A DNA stretch of 64,000 nucleotides from DASSUW01 sp963774155 (GTDB taxonomy: Bacteria; Actinomycetota; Thermoleophilia; Solirubrobacterales; Solirubrobacteraceae): assembly GCA_963774155.1 (NCBI GenBank), contig CAVZDW010000008.1, positions 806,001 through 870,000 of the forward strand. The letters are read 5' to 3'. Positions 62,693-64,000 of the stretch are shown in pieces (position 1 is the stretch's first letter; the number at the start of each line of letters is the position of its first letter). The position numbers and the translations under genes are program-made. Under the pieces are notes generated by a model. The model had not been told where the DNA came from, made no database searches, and worked only from the letters and a program-made list of their open reading frames with translations.

Positions 62693-63487
62693 GTGAGCGT
62701 TTCGTCAAGGGTCAAGCCCTATGACCGTGTCCTGCTCGACCTCGACGGCTGCCTCTGGGTGGGCGACGAGGCGTGCGAGGGCGCTCCGGAGGCCGTCACC
62801 GCCCTGCGCGAGGCGGGGGCGTCCGTGCTGTTCCTCACCAACGACGTCCGTTACGCACCCGAGGACTTCGTCCGCAAGCTCTGGCGCCTCGGCTTCCAGG
62901 CCTCGATCGCCGAGGTGGTCACGGTCGGCTCGGCCCTGCAGTACCACCTCTCGGGCCGGGGCGGCGGATCGGCCTACGTGGTCGGCTCGCAGGCGCTCGT
63001 GGACCACGTGTCCGCCGCCGGCCTGCGGATCGTGAACCGCACGCCGTTCGCCGGCCACGCCGACGTCGTCGTGGTCGGCGCCCACGACGACTTCGCCTAC
63101 GAGGAGCTGCGCATCGCCACGCAGGCCGTCATCCGGGGCGCCGAGCTGATCGGCGCGACGCGCGACGCGACGTTCCCGATGCCCGACGGCCCCTGGCCGG
63201 GCACGGGCGCCGTGCTCGGCGCCATCGAGACCGCCACGGGCCGCACCGCCGACCTCGTCGTCGGCAAGCCCGAGCCGGCCATCTACGAGGCGGCCTTCGA
63301 CCGGCTGGCGCCCGGCCGCATCATCGGCATCGGCGACCGGCTGGAGATCGACGTGGCCGGCGCGCACCGCGCCGGGCTCGACTCCGCGCTCGTGCTCACC
63401 GGCGGGGCGACGCGCGAGGAGGCCGAGGCCGCCGACCCCAAGCCGACGTACGTCGCCGACTCGCTCGCCGCCCTGGTCCTCCCCTAG
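62693..63487 (+). CDS. HAD-IIA phosphatase (NagD-like)
   Basis: The 264-residue protein has motif I LLDLDGCLW, motif II LFLTND, the lid region and motif III/IV VGKPEPAIYEAAF and IGIGDRLEIDVAGAHRAG. It probably removes phosphate from a small metabolite. GTG at 62693 follows a TAGACA box. The stop touches the palindrome at 63487-63581. Confidence 0.9.
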   Translation: MSVSSRVKPYDRVLLDLDGCLWVGDEACEGAPEAVTALREAGASVLFLTNDVRYAPEDFVRKLWRLGFQASIAEVVTVGSALQYHLSGRGGGSAYVVGSQALVDHVSAAGLRIVNRTPFAGHADVVVVGAHDDFAYEELRIATQAVIRGAELIGATRDATFPMPDGPWPGTGAVLGAIETATGRTADLVVGKPEPAIYEAAFDRLAPGRIIGIGDRLEIDVAGAHRAGLDSALVLTGGATREEAEAADPKPTYVADSLAALVLP

Positions 63488-63581
63488 TGTCTGATTCGGA
63501 AGTTCGGTGGCACCACCGGCGGATGCCGGCAGGCGCGAGGCCGGCGCCGCCGAGTGCCATCGAAGTTTTGAATCAGGACAC
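63487..63581. repeat. Stop-codon-adjacent palindrome C
   Basis: GTGTCTGATTCGGAAGTTCG plus GTGGCA (63487-63512) pairs imperfectly with TGCCATCGAAGTTTTGAATC plus AGGACAC (63555-63581). The GC-rich interior also folds (CGGCG/CGCCG). It begins at the last base of the HAD stop codon and is unrelated in sequence to repeats A and B. It may be a terminator or a small mobile palindrome. Confidence 0.7.
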
Positions 63582-63612
63582 CAGGCGCGCCCGGCTAGCC
63601 TCCCCGGCTCGC

Positions 63613-64000
63613 ATGGATCGCGCCGTCCGCCTCATCGTCAACCCCTCAGCGGGCGCTGGTCGTGCCGCCCGGCTCCTGCCGGACGTCGAGGCCGCGCTGC
63701 GCGCGCACGGGCTCGCCTTCCGCGTCGACCGGACGACGTCGATCGAGCATGCCCGCGAGCTGGCGCGCGAGGCCCGCGCGGCCGGCGAGGTCGCCGCGGC
63801 CATGGGCGGCGACGGCCTGGCCGGCGCCGTGGCCGGCGAGCTGCTCGAGGGCGACGCGCTCATGGCCGTCATCCCCGGCGGGCGCGGGAACGACCTCGCG
63901 CGCAAGCTCGGGATCGGCCACGACCCGGTGGCGGCGGTGGATCTGCTCGCCGCCGGGAAGGAGCAACAGATCGACGTCGCCGAGGCGGGCGGCCGCATCT
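63613..64000 (+). CDS. Diacylglycerol/sphingosine kinase-like lipid kinase, 3' partial
   Basis: The frame runs off the window after 129 residues. It has the YegS/DgkB-type N-terminus VRLIVNPSAGAGRAARLLP, the nucleotide motif AMGGDGLAGAVAGEL and PGGRGNDLARKLGI. It phosphorylates a lipid substrate, unspecified here. A TAGCCT box ends 11 bases before the ATG. Confidence 0.85.
   Translation, partial: MDRAVRLIVNPSAGAGRAARLLPDVEAALRAHGLAFRVDRTTSIEHARELAREARAAGEVAAAMGGDGLAGAVAGELLEGDALMAVIPGGRGNDLARKLGIGHDPVAAVDLLAAGKEQQIDVAEAGGRI

Overview
The window is very GC-rich, densely packed bacterial chromosome. Genes are joined by ATGA, GTGA and TGATG overlaps, GTG starts are frequent, and several genes have a TAGNNT -10 box 6-11 bases before the start codon (short-leader or leaderless transcripts). 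These traits, with a homing-endonuclease-associated-repeat protein, Agl23/DUF2298 membrane glycosylation genes and coxSLM-type hydroxylase genes, point to an actinobacterium, most likely Thermoleophilia/Solirubrobacterales. That placement is inference. No phage, IS, integrase, rRNA, complete tRNA or CRISPR array was found.

Layout. 1-2.8 kb: a DUF2064-methyltransferase fusion and a membrane-anchored sulfite-oxidase-fold molybdoenzyme. 2.7-7.9 kb: a propeller lipoprotein, a GT-C membrane protein, an MFS exporter with its TetR regulator, and an AlkZ/HTH_42 protein. 7.9-17.6 kb: a K+ transport island with kdpF, A, C and B, the sensing half of a split KdpD, a divergent truncated second kdpA, and the kinase half of KdpD with KdpE. 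17.6-21.7 kb: sulfate ABC transporter plus an Rrf2 regulator. 21.8-24.8 kb: molybdate ABC transporter plus a HTH-TOBE regulator. 24.85-28.8 kb: a PadR-controlled ABC exporter. 28.8-36.7 kb: molybdenum cofactor genes (moaD-E fusion, moaC, moaA, moeA) around c-di-GMP signalling genes and an Nramp-like transporter. 36.8-41.6 kb: hydrolase, SDR, MmpL-type transporter and two small genes. 41.6-49.0 kb: a coxSLM hydroxylase operon with its AAA/VWA, XdhC and MocA maturation genes. 49.0-57.7 kb: PilZ, HEAR, metallo-hydrolase, SpoIID, flippase-like, Agl23-like and DUF2298 genes. 57.7-64 kb: enolase-superfamily enzyme, ECF sigma plus MGMT, propeller, cyclophilin lipoprotein, HAD phosphatase and a partial lipid kinase.

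Molybdenum is the theme: uptake (modABC), cofactor synthesis and tailoring (moaA, moaC, moaDE, moeA, mocA), enzyme maturation (xdhC, coxD/E) and two molybdoenzymes lie in one window. K+ and sulfate transport form the other blocks.

The most unusual feature is a pair of about 190-bp structured repeats at 51514-51703 and 60534-60720. Each has long inverted arms enclosing two hairpins, and one hairpin has changed on both sides between copies so that pairing is kept. Both abut or contain the stop codons of flanking genes. A third, unrelated palindrome at 63487-63581 does the same. Several genes are broken by 1-2 base indels (lipoprotein at 2.7 kb, kdpA, kdpD N-half, modA, hydrolase at 36.8 kb, DUF4287-like gene at 41 kb). 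Scattered small indels in GC runs suggest sequencing or assembly error, but nearly half fall in the kdp island, so real decay there is possible.
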